Shown: piece after piece, positions 43,940-53,262 of the stretch | How the letters are laid out: every line of letters starts with the position of its first letter | Position numbering within the stretch: position 1 is the first letter of the stretch | Source of the DNA: Paraburkholderia ferrariae NBRC 106233 | GTDB lineage: Bacteria > Pseudomonadota > Gammaproteobacteria > Burkholderiales > Burkholderiaceae | NCBI RefSeq assembly: GCF_000685035.1 | Contig: NZ_BAYB01000018.1 | Coordinates: forward strand, 124,001-188,000 | Length of the DNA: 64,000 nt | Direction: 5' to 3' | Made by a program: the position numbers and the translations under genes | The notes under the pieces: model-generated | Told to the model about the DNA's origin: nothing | Databases searched by the model: none | The model's input: the letters and a program-made list of their open reading frames with translations, nothing else

Positions 43940-45535
43940 ATGCTGAAGAATGTCATGAACTTGGGCAACTTGCTGACCCAGGTTGCGCAACGCCATGCAG
44001 ACGAGCCCGGATTCATCACGCGCGAGGCCAACTGGAGTTGGTCGGCCATCAACCGCCGCGTGGATGCGGTCTGCGCCGCCCTGCGCGCGCAGGGCGTACG
44101 CAAGGGCGACCGCATTCTCGTGCACTCGCGCAACAATCTGCCCTTGTTCGAGAGCGCCTGGGTGGCGTTCAAGCTCGGCGCGGTTTGGGTGCCCACGAAC
44201 TACCGCATTGCACCGCCCGAGGCCGCGTACCTGGGGCAGGCAAGCGGTGCGCGCGTGATGCTGTACGACCACGGCTTCGAGCATTACGTGGATGCCGTGC
44301 GCGCCGCGTCGCCCGCGCTCGAATGCGTGATTGCGCTGGGCAAGCCGCGCAGCGGCGAACTGGCCTATGAGGCGCTCGCGGCCCAGCCATCGGGCCGGTT
44401 CGAAGCCGCAGAGGTCGAGCGCGACGATCCGCTATGGTTCTTCTATACGTCCGGCACGACGGGCCAGCCGAAGGCGGGCACGCTCACGCACGGCCAGATG
44501 GCGTTCGTCATTACCAATCATCTGGCCGATCTCATGCCGGGGCTCGACGTGCATTCGCGCTCGCTCGTGGTCGCACCGCTTTCGCACGGCGCGGGCATTC
44601 ACGCGCTCGTCAACACGGCCCGCGGTGCGGCAAGCATCTTGCCTGCGGGAGAAAAGCTCGATCCCGAAGAGGTGTGGCAACTGGTGGAGCAGCATCGCGT
44701 CGATAATCTCTTCACGGTGCCGACCATCGTGAAGATGCTCACCGAGCACGAAGCCGTGGACCGCTACGACCATCGCTCGCTCAAATACGTGATCTACGCG
44801 GGCGCACCCATGTACCGTGCCGATCAGAAACACGCGCTGCACAAACTGGGCCGCGTGCTTGTCCAGTACTATGGCCTCGGCGAAGTGACCGGCAACATCA
44901 CGGTGCTGCCGCCGCATCTGCACGAGCTGGACGACGACGCGCCCGGCAGCCGGCCCGGCACCTGCGGCTATGCGCGCACGGGCATCGAGATCGCCATCCT
45001 CGACGACGCGGGCAAGCGGCTCGAACCCTTCGAAACCGGCGAAATCTGCGTGCGCGGCCCCGCGGTGATGAGCGGCTACGACAACAATCCCGAAGCGAAC
45101 GCGAAGGCGTTCAAGCACGGCTGGTTCCATACCGGCGACCTCGGCCATCTGGACCGCGAGGGCTTTCTCTACATCACCGGGCGTTCGTCGGACATGTACA
45201 TCTCGGGCGGCTCGAACGTGTACCCGCGCGAGGTGGAGGAAGCGCTGCTGCTGCATGGCGCCGTGCACGAGGTGGCGGTGCTGGGCATGCCCGATCCGAA
45301 GTGGGGCGAGCAGGGGGTGGCGGTCGTGGTGCTGCGGGAGGGCCGCGAGGCCACGCCCGATGCGCTGCTGGCGCACCTGGACGGCAGGCTCGCGCGCTAC
45401 AAATGCCCGCGCCATTTCGTGTTCTGGGACGCGCTGCCCAAATCGGCTTACGGGAAGATCACGAAGAAGGACGTGCGCGCGCGGCTGCTTCAGGAGTGGG
45501 ACGCGGTGTGCGCGGGAGCGGCGGAGAAGGTTTGA
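43940..45535 (+). CDS. AMP-forming acyl-CoA synthetase
   Basis: A 531-residue member of the ANL adenylating superfamily. ATP motif FFYTSGTTGQPKAGTLTH, motif YGLGEVTGN, GWFHTGDLGHLDREGFLYIT and the C-terminal catalytic lysine in SAYGKITKKDVR are all present. It activates a carboxylate to its CoA thioester. GAGGGAAGATC precedes ATG 43940. It is the last gene of the TRAP operon, 46 bp after the thiolase. The substrate cannot be predicted from motifs. Confidence 0.92.
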   Translation: MLKNVMNLGNLLTQVAQRHADEPGFITREANWSWSAINRRVDAVCAALRAQGVRKGDRILVHSRNNLPLFESAWVAFKLGAVWVPTNYRIAPPEAAYLGQASGARVMLYDHGFEHYVDAVRAASPALECVIALGKPRSGELAYEALAAQPSGRFEAAEVERDDPLWFFYTSGTTGQPKAGTLTHGQMAFVITNHLADLMPGLDVHSRSLVVAPLSHGAGIHALVNTARGAASILPAGEKLDPEEVWQLVEQHRVDNLFTVPTIVKMLTEHEAVDRYDHRSLKYVIYAGAPMYRADQKHALHKLGRVLVQYYGLGEVTGNITVLPPHLHELDDDAPGSRPGTCGYARTGIEIAILDDAGKRLEPFETGEICVRGPAVMSGYDNNPEANAKAFKHGWFHTGDLGHLDREGFLYITGRSSDMYISGGSNVYPREVEEALLLHGAVHEVAVLGMPDPKWGEQGVAVVVLREGREATPDALLAHLDGRLARYKCPRHFVFWDALPKSAYGKITKKDVRARLLQEWDAVCAGAAEKV

Positions 45536-45570
45536 GGCAACGGGCGGCTCGATGCCCGGGGCCGCCCGCG

Positions 45571-46506
45571 CTACGCAGTCGCGCCTCTCACGCGCGCTTT
45601 CAGCATGTCGATGAACTGCTCCGCAGGCGGCGAAAGCGCGCCGCCCTTGCGCGTGACGATGCCGAAGCTTTGCGACTGCGAGCGCAGCGCAATCGGCAGG
45701 ATCCGCAGCATGCCGTGCCGCGCGCACAGGCTCGCGATATCGGTGGGCAGCACGGAGACGAGCCCGGAGTCCTGCATCAGCAGCGCGATCGTCACGAACG
45801 TGGAGGCGGTGGAGATGGGATTGGTGGGCAGCGCGAGCCCCGCCAGATCCATTTCGCGCTCCACCAGCGCGCGCAACGGCATCTGCGTGGGATACACCAC
45901 CCAGCGGTGGCCGGTGAGATCGCGCAGCTCCAGCTTCTGCGGCAACGGCGGGTGCGCGTGGCCCACCACGACGGAGAGCGGTTCGTCGCCGATCTTCTGA
46001 TAGTGGTACTTCGAAGGCTGGTTGCTCACGGCCGAGCGCCCGATCACGAGGTCGAGATGCCCTTCGTCCAATTGGAGCAGCATCTTCGCGCTGGTGTCCT
46101 CGATCACCTCGATCGAAAGATTGCGCTGGCTCGCGTGGAGTTCGTCGATCACCGGCACCACCACCTCCGGAATCGCCCCCATGATCGCGCCAATCGCGAG
46201 CCGGCCGCCGCGGCCGCTGCGGATTTCCGAAATGTCGTCGCACAGCGCGCTCAGGTCCGTCGCCATGAGCCGCGCGTAGCGGATCACGCAATGGCCGAAC
46301 TGGTTCGGGATCATGCCGTTCTTCGAACGCTCGAAGAGCGGGGCGTCGAGAATCGACTCCAGTTCGTGCAGCATTTTGCTCGCGGCCGACTGCGTCATCG
46401 ACATCGCGCCCGCGGCCTTGTGCAGCGATTTGTGCTCGTCGAGCGCGATGAGAAGCTGCAACTGGCGGATTCTCAGCCGGGCGAGCAGGGTATCCAGGGT
46501 TTTCAT
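45571..46506 (-). CDS. LysR-family regulator of the hexarate cluster
   Basis: A 311-residue LysR protein resembling GbpR/CbpR-type sugar-acid regulators: HTH at about 30-50 (LHKAAGAMSMTQSAASKMLHEL) and a substrate-binding effector domain. It is divergent from the dehydratase gene at 46641 across 134 bp, which hold a perfect 8 bp inverted repeat, so it is probably the regulator of 46641-53217. Confidence 0.9.
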   Translation of the reverse strand: MKTLDTLLARLRIRQLQLLIALDEHKSLHKAAGAMSMTQSAASKMLHELESILDAPLFERSKNGMIPNQFGHCVIRYARLMATDLSALCDDISEIRSGRGGRLAIGAIMGAIPEVVVPVIDELHASQRNLSIEVIEDTSAKMLLQLDEGHLDLVIGRSAVSNQPSKYHYQKIGDEPLSVVVGHAHPPLPQKLELRDLTGHRWVVYPTQMPLRALVEREMDLAGLALPTNPISTASTFVTIALLMQDSGLVSVLPTDIASLCARHGMLRILPIALRSQSQSFGIVTRKGGALSPPAEQFIDMLKARVRGATA

Positions 46507-46550
46507 CTAAGTCGAAAAAGCGATCACAAGATGGAAAATTCTCAATATAC

Positions 46551-46582
46551 AGCCGTGAAAGCCGCCCCGTATAGTCACGGCT
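46551..46582. promoter_or_regulatory. Perfect 8 bp inverted repeat in the LysR/dehydratase gap
   Basis: AGCCGTGA (46551-46558) and TCACGGCT (46575-46582) are exact reverse complements with a 16 bp spacer. The element sits between the divergent LysR and dehydratase genes, 59 bp before the latter start. It is a good operator candidate for that LysR protein or for a second sugar-acid regulator. Confidence 0.5.
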
Positions 46583-46640
46583 GGAGACAAGTCCTGGCGC
46601 CCCTTCCACACCGATGGGAGGCGCCTTCCTGGGATACACA

Positions 46641-48218
46641 ATGGCAACCCTCAGCGACTCGACGGAAACCCTCATTCCTGCCTCACTCGTGATCCGGCTT
46701 CATCATGCCGACGATGTGGTCATCGCCCGCTCGCAGCTCGTAGGCGGCACGGCGCTGCCCGGCGAAGGCGTGACGGTGGCCGGCCTCATTCCGCCCGGCC
46801 ACAAGGTGGCGGTGCGCGCGATCGAACCCGGCCAGCCCGTGCGCCGCTACGGCCAGATCATCGGCTTCGCGAGCCGGCCCATCGCGGCGGGCGAACACGT
46901 GCATACGCACAACCTCGCCATGGGCGAGTTCCAGCGCGATTACGCGTTCTGCGCCGATGCGAAGCCCACCCGCTACGCCGATGCGGGCGCGAACGCCACG
47001 TTCGACGGCATCGTGCGCGCGGACGGCCGCGTGGCCACGCGCAACTACATCGGCATACTCACCTCGGTCAATTGCTCGGCAACGGTTGCCCGCGCGATTG
47101 CGGACCACTTCCGCCGCGACATTCATCCTGAAGTGCTGGCCGCCTACCCGAACGTGGACGGCGTGGTGGCGCTCACGCACGGCGTGGGTTGCGCGGTCGA
47201 TTCGGAGGGCGAAGCACTCGCGCTCCTGCAGCGCACGCTGGGCGGCTACGCGATCCATCCGAACTTCGCGGCGGTGCTCGTCATCGGCCTCGGCTGCGAA
47301 ACCAACCAGATCGCGCGGCTTGTGGAAAAGCAGCATCTCGACGAGATGGTCGCGGCAGGGCGTCTGAATACGTACAACATCCAGGAGACGGGCGGCACGG
47401 TCAAATCCATCGCACGCGGCATCGAACTGGTGGAGGGACTGCTTGCGCAGGCCAACGAGGTGCAGCGTGAGCCGGTGCCGGTTTCGCATCTTGTCGTGGG
47501 CCTGCAATGCGGTGGGTCGGACGGCTATTCGGGCATTTCCGCCAATCCCGCACTGGGCGCGGCCGTGGATCTGCTGGTGGCGAACGGCGGCACGGCGATT
47601 CTTTCGGAAACGCCCGAAATCTACGGTGCCGAGCATCTTCTTACGCGCCGCGCGCAGCGTCCCGAGGTGGCCGAAAAGCTGGTCGCACGCATTCGCTGGT
47701 GGGAAGAATATTGCGCGCGCAACCATGCTTCGATGGACAACAACCCGTCGGCAGGGAACAAGGCGGGCGGTCTCACCACGGTGCTCGAAAAGTCGCTGGG
47801 CGGCATCGCGAAGGCGGGGCATACGAATCTTGTCGATGTCTACGAATACGCGCAGCCGGTGGAGGCGAAGGGTCTCGTCTTCATGGATACGCCCGGCTAC
47901 GACCCGATTTCGGCAACGGGCCAGGTGGCGGGCGGCGCGAACCTCATTTGCTTCACGACGGGGCGCGGCTCCGCTTATGGCTGCGCGCCCACGCCCTCGC
48001 TCAAGATCGCAACCAACGAGGCGCTGTGGCAGCGCCAGCAGGACGACATGGACCTGAACTGCGGGCCGATACTCGCGGGCCAGAAGTCGATTGAAGAGAC
48101 CGGCGCCGAGTTGTTCCAGCTCATGCTGGAGGTGGCGTCCGGCCGGCGCTCGCGTAGCGAGATCCACGGCTATGGGCAAAACGAATTCGTGCCTTGGCAG
48201 ATCGGCGCGATCACCTGA
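46641..48218 (+). CDS. UxaA/GarD-family sugar-acid dehydratase
   Basis: A 525-residue iron-dependent dehydratase: N-terminal SAF-like domain (about 20-110) and a C-terminal UxaA domain (about 120-525) with HGVGCAVDSEG, GLGCETNQIARL, GLQCGGSDGYSGISANPA, GNKAGGLTTVLEKSLGGIAK and FTTGRGSAYGCAPTPSLK. The family covers D-altronate and D-galactarate dehydratases; sequence flavour is UxaA-like, but the following genes make 2-oxoglutarate semialdehyde, which fits a hexarate (galactarate or glucarate) or a pentonate better than altronate. ATG 46641 is favoured over one nine codons upstream. Confidence 0.85.
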   Translation: MATLSDSTETLIPASLVIRLHHADDVVIARSQLVGGTALPGEGVTVAGLIPPGHKVAVRAIEPGQPVRRYGQIIGFASRPIAAGEHVHTHNLAMGEFQRDYAFCADAKPTRYADAGANATFDGIVRADGRVATRNYIGILTSVNCSATVARAIADHFRRDIHPEVLAAYPNVDGVVALTHGVGCAVDSEGEALALLQRTLGGYAIHPNFAAVLVIGLGCETNQIARLVEKQHLDEMVAAGRLNTYNIQETGGTVKSIARGIELVEGLLAQANEVQREPVPVSHLVVGLQCGGSDGYSGISANPALGAAVDLLVANGGTAILSETPEIYGAEHLLTRRAQRPEVAEKLVARIRWWEEYCARNHASMDNNPSAGNKAGGLTTVLEKSLGGIAKAGHTNLVDVYEYAQPVEAKGLVFMDTPGYDPISATGQVAGGANLICFTTGRGSAYGCAPTPSLKIATNEALWQRQQDDMDLNCGPILAGQKSIEETGAELFQLMLEVASGRRSRSEIHGYGQNEFVPWQIGAIT

Positions 48219-48341
48219 TTCTGGCGCTGCGACCCGGGCGGCAGGTGTGCCGCTCGAGTTTGCAAGCGGGCATGGCATTGATTCAGGAATGCGAAGCATA
48301 TCGGGACATATCATCGGCGCCCACTACGAACCGAACCTATC

Positions 48342-49271
48342 ATGACGAATCTTCTGAAAACCCCCTATAAGGGCGTGTTCCCCGTCGTACCGACCATCTT
48401 CGACGATGGCGGGCAACTCGACCTGGAAGGCCAGAGGCGCTGTGTCGATTTCATGATCGACGCAGGCTCCAACGGTCTGTGCATTCTCGCGAACTTTTCC
48501 GAGCAGTTCGCCCTTTCCGATGCCGAGCGCGAAACGCTCATGCACGCCGTGCTCGACCACGTAGCGGGCCGCGTGCCGGTGATCGTGACCACCACGCACT
48601 TCAGCTCGCTCGTATGCGCGGCGCGCAGCCGCGCCGCCCAGGACGCGGGTGCGGCGATGGTCATGATCATGCCGCCGTATCACGGCGCGACCATTCGCGT
48701 GGGCGAGCGCGGGGTGTCCGAGTTCTTCCGGGAAGTTTCGGACGCGATCGACATTCCCATCATGATCCAGGACGCGCCGGTGGCCGGCACGCCGCTTTCC
48801 GCGGCGTTCCTCGCCAGGCTGGCGCGCGAGGTCGAACACGTGTCGTACTTCAAGATCGAGACGGCGCAGGCCGCGGCCAAGCTGCGCGAGTTGATCGAAC
48901 TGGGCGGCGACGCCGTGGCGGGCCCGTGGGACGGCGAAGAGGCGATCACGCTGATGGCCGACCTCGAAGCGGGCGCGACGGGGGCGATGACGGGCGGCGG
49001 CTATCCCGACGGCATCCGCAAGATCCTCGACGCGTGGACGGCAGGCGACGCCGAGCGCGCCGCCCAGCTTTACGAGGCATGGCTGCCGCTCATCAACTAC
49101 GAGAACCGCCAGTGCGGCCTTGCGGCTTGCAAGGAATTGATGAAGGAGGGCGGCGTGATTCGTTCCGCGGCATTGCGCCGGCCGCTCGCGCCGATTCATC
49201 CGGCTATCCGGGAAGGGCTGCTGCGCGTGGCGCGCCGCCTCGATCCGCTCGTGCTGCGCTGGGGGCGTTAA
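48342..49271 (+). CDS. DHDPS-family 2-keto-3-deoxy sugar-acid dehydratase
   Basis: A 309-residue member of the dihydrodipicolinate synthase superfamily. The Schiff-base lysine is K171 in SYFKIETAQ. The usual DHDPS tyrosine in the strand before it is replaced (PIMIQDAPVAGT), as in L-2-keto-3-deoxyarabonate dehydratase-type enzymes, which the whole sequence resembles. The product would be 2-oxoglutarate semialdehyde, the substrate of the next enzyme. A 5-dehydro-4-deoxyglucarate dehydratase role is the main alternative. The stop abuts the next start (TAAATG, 0 bp gap). Confidence 0.85.
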   Translation: MTNLLKTPYKGVFPVVPTIFDDGGQLDLEGQRRCVDFMIDAGSNGLCILANFSEQFALSDAERETLMHAVLDHVAGRVPVIVTTTHFSSLVCAARSRAAQDAGAAMVMIMPPYHGATIRVGERGVSEFFREVSDAIDIPIMIQDAPVAGTPLSAAFLARLAREVEHVSYFKIETAQAAAKLRELIELGGDAVAGPWDGEEAITLMADLEAGATGAMTGGGYPDGIRKILDAWTAGDAERAAQLYEAWLPLINYENRQCGLAACKELMKEGGVIRSAALRRPLAPIHPAIREGLLRVARRLDPLVLRWGR

Positions 49272-50855
49272 ATGCAGATCCTTACTGATTCGATCATCGG
49301 GCAGCGCACCGTGCCCGGCACGAACGGCACATTGCGCGCCGTCGATGCGGCGAGCGGAGCCCCGCTCGAGCCGGCGTTCGGCGGTGCGACGCTGGCGGAC
49401 GTGGACGCGGCATGCGCGCTTGCCGCCCAGGCATTCGACCTGTACCGCGAGACATCGCTCGATGCGCGCGCACGGTTTCTCGAAGCGATTGCGCAAAACA
49501 TTCTCGACCTGGGCGATGCGCTGATCGAGCGCTGCATGGCCGAGACGGGGCTGCCTCGCGCACGCATTGAAGGCGAGCGCGGCCGCACGGTTGGCCAACT
49601 GCGGATGTTTGCCCAGGTGGTGCGCGACGGCGACTGGCTTGGCGTGCGCATCGATCCGGCGCAGCCGGAGCGCAAGCCGTTGCCGCGCGTCGATCTGCGC
49701 CTGCGCAATATTGCGCTGGGGCCGGTTGTGGTGTTCGGGGCAAGCAATTTTCCGCTGGCGTTTTCGGTGGCGGGCGGCGATACGGCTTCCGCGCTCGCGG
49801 CGGGCTGTCCGGTGATCGTGAAAGCGCATCCGGCGCATCCCGGCACGAGTGCGCTGGTGGGCGCCGCGGTGAAGCGGGCCGTGGCCGAATCGGGCTTGCC
49901 TGAAGGCACGTTCTCGCTGCTCTTCGATGCAGGCATCGAGATCGGCCAGGCACTCGTGAAGGATGCGCGCGTCAAGGCGGTCGGATTCACGGGCTCGCGC
50001 CGCGGCGGCGTTGCGCTGATGAACCTCGCGGCGGCACGCCTTGAGCCGATTCCGGTCTATGCCGAGATGAGCAGCATCAATCCGGTCCTGTTGTTTCCAG
50101 CCGCCGTGAAAGCACGCGCCGAATCGATCGGCGCTGCGTTCGCGGCGTCGCTCACGCTGGGCGCCGGGCAGTTCTGCACCAATCCGGGCCTCGTCCTGGC
50201 CGTCGATGGCCCGGATCTGGAGCGCTTCATTACTGCGGCGTCGGGCGCGCTCGCGGGCATTGCGGCGGCGCCGATGCTCACGCCCGGCATTCATGCGGCG
50301 TACGAGGCGGGCGTCGAGCGCATGGCTGCGCAAGCCGACGTCGCGACGCTTGCGCGCGGGCTCGCGGTCGAAGGTGCGAACCGCGGCCGGGCTGCACTGT
50401 TTTCGACCACGGCCGAAGCGTTCCGCGCCAATCCCGGCTTGCACGACGAAGTGTTCGGCGCGTCGGCGCTTATCGTGCGCTGCCCGGACCTCGAAACGAT
50501 GCGCGACATCGTCGAGCAACTCGAAGGACAACTGACGGTCTCACTGCACATCGACGAAGCCGACTACGATGCCGCGCGCACCTTTGTGCCGGCGTTCGAG
50601 CGCCGCGCCGGACGCGTGCTGGCGAACGGCTTCGGCACCGGCGTGGAGGTCGCGCACGCGATGGTGCACGGCGGTCCGTATCCGGCCACGTCCGATGGCC
50701 GCACGACGTCCGTTGGCAGCCTTGCGATTGCGCGTTTCCTGCGGCCCGTCTGCTATCAGGACCTGCCTGAAGCGCTATTGCCGGCCGCGCTGCAGGCGGC
50801 CAATCCACTGGGCCTGAACCGCCTCGTGGACGGCAAGCTTCAGTGCGCCCCCTGA
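49272..50855 (+). CDS. 2,5-dioxovalerate (2-oxoglutarate semialdehyde) dehydrogenase
   Basis: A 527-residue aldehyde dehydrogenase of the long type-III KGSADH group. VVFGASNFPLAF marks the catalytic asparagine, YAEMSSINP the general base and GAGQFCTNPG the nucleophilic cysteine. It oxidises 2-oxoglutarate semialdehyde to 2-oxoglutarate with NAD(P)+. The gene starts directly after the dehydratase stop, so translation is coupled. It ends the route feeding the TCA cycle. Confidence 0.92.
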   Translation: MQILTDSIIGQRTVPGTNGTLRAVDAASGAPLEPAFGGATLADVDAACALAAQAFDLYRETSLDARARFLEAIAQNILDLGDALIERCMAETGLPRARIEGERGRTVGQLRMFAQVVRDGDWLGVRIDPAQPERKPLPRVDLRLRNIALGPVVVFGASNFPLAFSVAGGDTASALAAGCPVIVKAHPAHPGTSALVGAAVKRAVAESGLPEGTFSLLFDAGIEIGQALVKDARVKAVGFTGSRRGGVALMNLAAARLEPIPVYAEMSSINPVLLFPAAVKARAESIGAAFAASLTLGAGQFCTNPGLVLAVDGPDLERFITAASGALAGIAAAPMLTPGIHAAYEAGVERMAAQADVATLARGLAVEGANRGRAALFSTTAEAFRANPGLHDEVFGASALIVRCPDLETMRDIVEQLEGQLTVSLHIDEADYDAARTFVPAFERRAGRVLANGFGTGVEVAHAMVHGGPYPATSDGRTTSVGSLAIARFLRPVCYQDLPEALLPAALQAANPLGLNRLVDGKLQCAP

Positions 50856-50980
50856 CGCCGCATCGCGCGACGAGACCACCCAACGAAGCCGCGGGGAAGG
50901 TACGCGCCCCGCGGCCGCGCAAGAACGACAAAGACGACAAAAGCGGGCACACCCGCCGGACCACCATGGAGACAGGCTAA

Positions 50981-52276
50981 ATGGAAGCCACGCATGTAGA
51001 AGCCGTTCGCATGTCCAGTACGCGATGGAAGATCTTTCTGTTGCTGCTGATGCTCGTATCGCTGAACTATATCGACCGCGCGGCGCTTTCGGTCGCCATG
51101 CCCACCATCGCGCAGGAGTTTCAGCTGACGCCCGAGAAGCAGGGGCTCATCCTGAGCGCCTTCTTCTGGACGTATCTGTTCATGCAGGTGCCCTCCGGCA
51201 TGCTGGCCGATCGCCTGAAGCCGCGCGTGGTGATTGCGGTCGCAACGATAGGGTGGGGCTTCTTTCAGGGCATCGCCGCGGCGAGTACCGGCTGGTTCAC
51301 GCTGCTGCTCACGCGCTTCGGTTTGGGCGTGAGCGAGGCGCCCATCTATCCGGCGGGCGGCAAGCTCAACGCCATGTGGCTCACGAAGAACGAGCGCACG
51401 CGCGGCGCGGCGCTGATCGACGGCGGATCGGCGCTCGGCTCGGGCGTGGGCGCCATTGTCACGGCGCTGCTGATGGGCTGGCTGGGTTCCTGGCGCGCAG
51501 CCTTCGCCGTGGCGGGTGTCGGCACGATCCTGTGCGGCATCTGGGCGTGGTGGTATATCCGCAATACGCCGAGCGAGCATCCGCGCATCAATGCGGCCGA
51601 GGTGGCGTACATCGAAGAGGCGCTTTCGGCTGAAGACCACGCGGAGCCGAAGGCCGCGGCCGGCACGTCGCTGCTCAGTTTCTTCCGCTACCGCTCGGTG
51701 TGGGGCATGTGCATGAGCCACACCTGCACGAACCTGATCTTCTACGGCCTCATGACCTGGCTGCCCACCTACCTCTACAAGGCGCACGGGTTCGACCTCA
51801 AGTCGATGGGCAACGCGACCTTCGTGATCTTCTTCATGGGCTTTATCGGCGAGATCTGCGGCGGCTGGATTGCCGACCGCTGGAAGATGGCCGGCGCCGG
51901 CGCGAATGTCGTGTACCGTACGATGATGGTGATTGGCGCTGCCGCGGTGGCCGCTTCGATGTGCGTGGTCGCGTATGCGGGTTCGCCGGTCGTGGTCGTG
52001 CTGCTGTTGTGCGTGGCGGTGTTCTTCGTGCGCTGGTGCGGCGGCTGCAACTGGGCGACACCGGCCATGCTCGCCACGCGCGGCCGCGCCGGCTCGCTGT
52101 GCGGCATCATGAATTTCGTCGGTAATATCGCAGGCATTTTCGTGCCGATCTTTATCGGCTTTATCGTGCAGCGCACCGGCTCGTATTTTCTGGCGCTGAT
52201 GTTCTTCGTTGCGGTGGCCGCGTTCCAGGTACTCTGCGCGCTGCTGATCGACTACCAGAAGAAGCTGCCGGTGTGA
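50981..52276 (+). CDS. MFS anion:cation symporter (GudP/GarP-like)
   Basis: A 431-residue, 12-helix MFS transporter of the anion:cation symporter family. NYIDRAALSVAMPTIAQEF at helix 1, LADRLKPRVV between helices 2 and 3 and SRFGLGVSEAPIYPAGGKL are ACS-type; GudP and GarP (glucarate, galactarate) belong here. An internal ATG at 51011 is possible as start. Context makes it the uptake system for the sugar acid degraded by the cluster. Confidence 0.9.
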   Translation: MEATHVEAVRMSSTRWKIFLLLLMLVSLNYIDRAALSVAMPTIAQEFQLTPEKQGLILSAFFWTYLFMQVPSGMLADRLKPRVVIAVATIGWGFFQGIAAASTGWFTLLLTRFGLGVSEAPIYPAGGKLNAMWLTKNERTRGAALIDGGSALGSGVGAIVTALLMGWLGSWRAAFAVAGVGTILCGIWAWWYIRNTPSEHPRINAAEVAYIEEALSAEDHAEPKAAAGTSLLSFFRYRSVWGMCMSHTCTNLIFYGLMTWLPTYLYKAHGFDLKSMGNATFVIFFMGFIGEICGGWIADRWKMAGAGANVVYRTMMVIGAAAVAASMCVVAYAGSPVVVVLLLCVAVFFVRWCGGCNWATPAMLATRGRAGSLCGIMNFVGNIAGIFVPIFIGFIVQRTGSYFLALMFFVAVAAFQVLCALLIDYQKKLPV

Positions 52277-52293
52277 GATTGCAAGGAGAACGT

Positions 52294-53217
52294 ATGAACT
52301 CGAATCCCGTTCCAGAACGTATCCGGCGTGTCGGTGTTATCGGCCTGGGGCTGATGGGCGAAGCGATGGCCCACAACATTCTCAAGCGCGGCTTTGCCTT
52401 GACGGTGCTCGCGCACCGCAGCCGCGCGAATGTGGAAGCGCTCGTCGCCCAGGGCGCCACGGAGGCCGCGACGGCCGAAGAACTCGCACGCAACGTGGAT
52501 GTCGTGCTGATCAGCGTGACCGGCACGCCGCAGGTGCGCGACGTGCTGACGCGCGAGCATGGCGTGCTGGCGGGCGCGCATCCCGGCCTCATCGTGATCG
52601 ACGCGACCACGGCCGACCCCGAGTTCGCCCAGGAGGCGCAGGCGGCGCTTGCCGCTCGCGGCGCGCAGTTTCTCGACGCCCCGGTGAACCGCACGCCGAA
52701 GGAGGCGCGCGAAGGGCGCCTGAACGTGCTGGTGGGAGGCGATGCGGAGTGGGTGGACGCGGTGCGGCCGCTCTTCGAAACGTATGCGGAGACGATCCAT
52801 CATCTGGGCGGTCACGGCTCGGGCTACCGCGCGAAGCTGATTCACAACTTCATCGCGCAGGCGAATGCCGCAGTGCTCGCGGAGGCGTTCGGCACGGCCG
52901 CGAAGGCCGGGGTGAATCTGCGCGAATTCGCGGCGCTGTGCCGGCTGAGCGGTGGCCACAGCCGCACGTTCGACCGCATCGTGCCCTACGTGCTGGAAGG
53001 CGACGACAGCGGCCAGCAGTTCGCGCTGCGCAACGCGCTCAAGGACATGCGCGCGTATGCGCGGCTTGCGGGCGAATATGCATCGACCGCCATCGTGGCG
53101 GAAGCCGCGCGCCAGCTCTATCTGCTCGCAACCAACCTGGGTCACGGCGACGAGTATGTGCCGCATCTGTTCGATGTGGTGGGCGAACTGAACGGCGTGC
53201 GCGTGCGCGCGGAGTGA
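52294..53217 (+). CDS. Beta-hydroxyacid dehydrogenase (HIBADH/GarR family)
   Basis: A 307-residue NAD(P)-dependent oxidoreductase. N-terminal GVIGLGLMGEAMAHNILKRG binds the nucleotide; DAPVNRTPKEAREGRLNVLVGG and the catalytic lysine helix GYRAKLIHNFIAQAN complete the family pattern. The usual substrate motif DAPVSGG is altered to DAPVNRT. AAGGAG precedes ATG 52294. It may reduce tartronate semialdehyde-like products or interconvert an aldonate; the role in a pathway that ends in 2-oxoglutarate is not obvious. Confidence 0.85.
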   Translation: MNSNPVPERIRRVGVIGLGLMGEAMAHNILKRGFALTVLAHRSRANVEALVAQGATEAATAEELARNVDVVLISVTGTPQVRDVLTREHGVLAGAHPGLIVIDATTADPEFAQEAQAALAARGAQFLDAPVNRTPKEAREGRLNVLVGGDAEWVDAVRPLFETYAETIHHLGGHGSGYRAKLIHNFIAQANAAVLAEAFGTAAKAGVNLREFAALCRLSGGHSRTFDRIVPYVLEGDDSGQQFALRNALKDMRAYARLAGEYASTAIVAEAARQLYLLATNLGHGDEYVPHLFDVVGELNGVRVRAE

Positions 53218-53262
53218 AACCGGCGGGACAGGCGCCGGGCGCAGCGGCCCGGCGCAGCCCGG

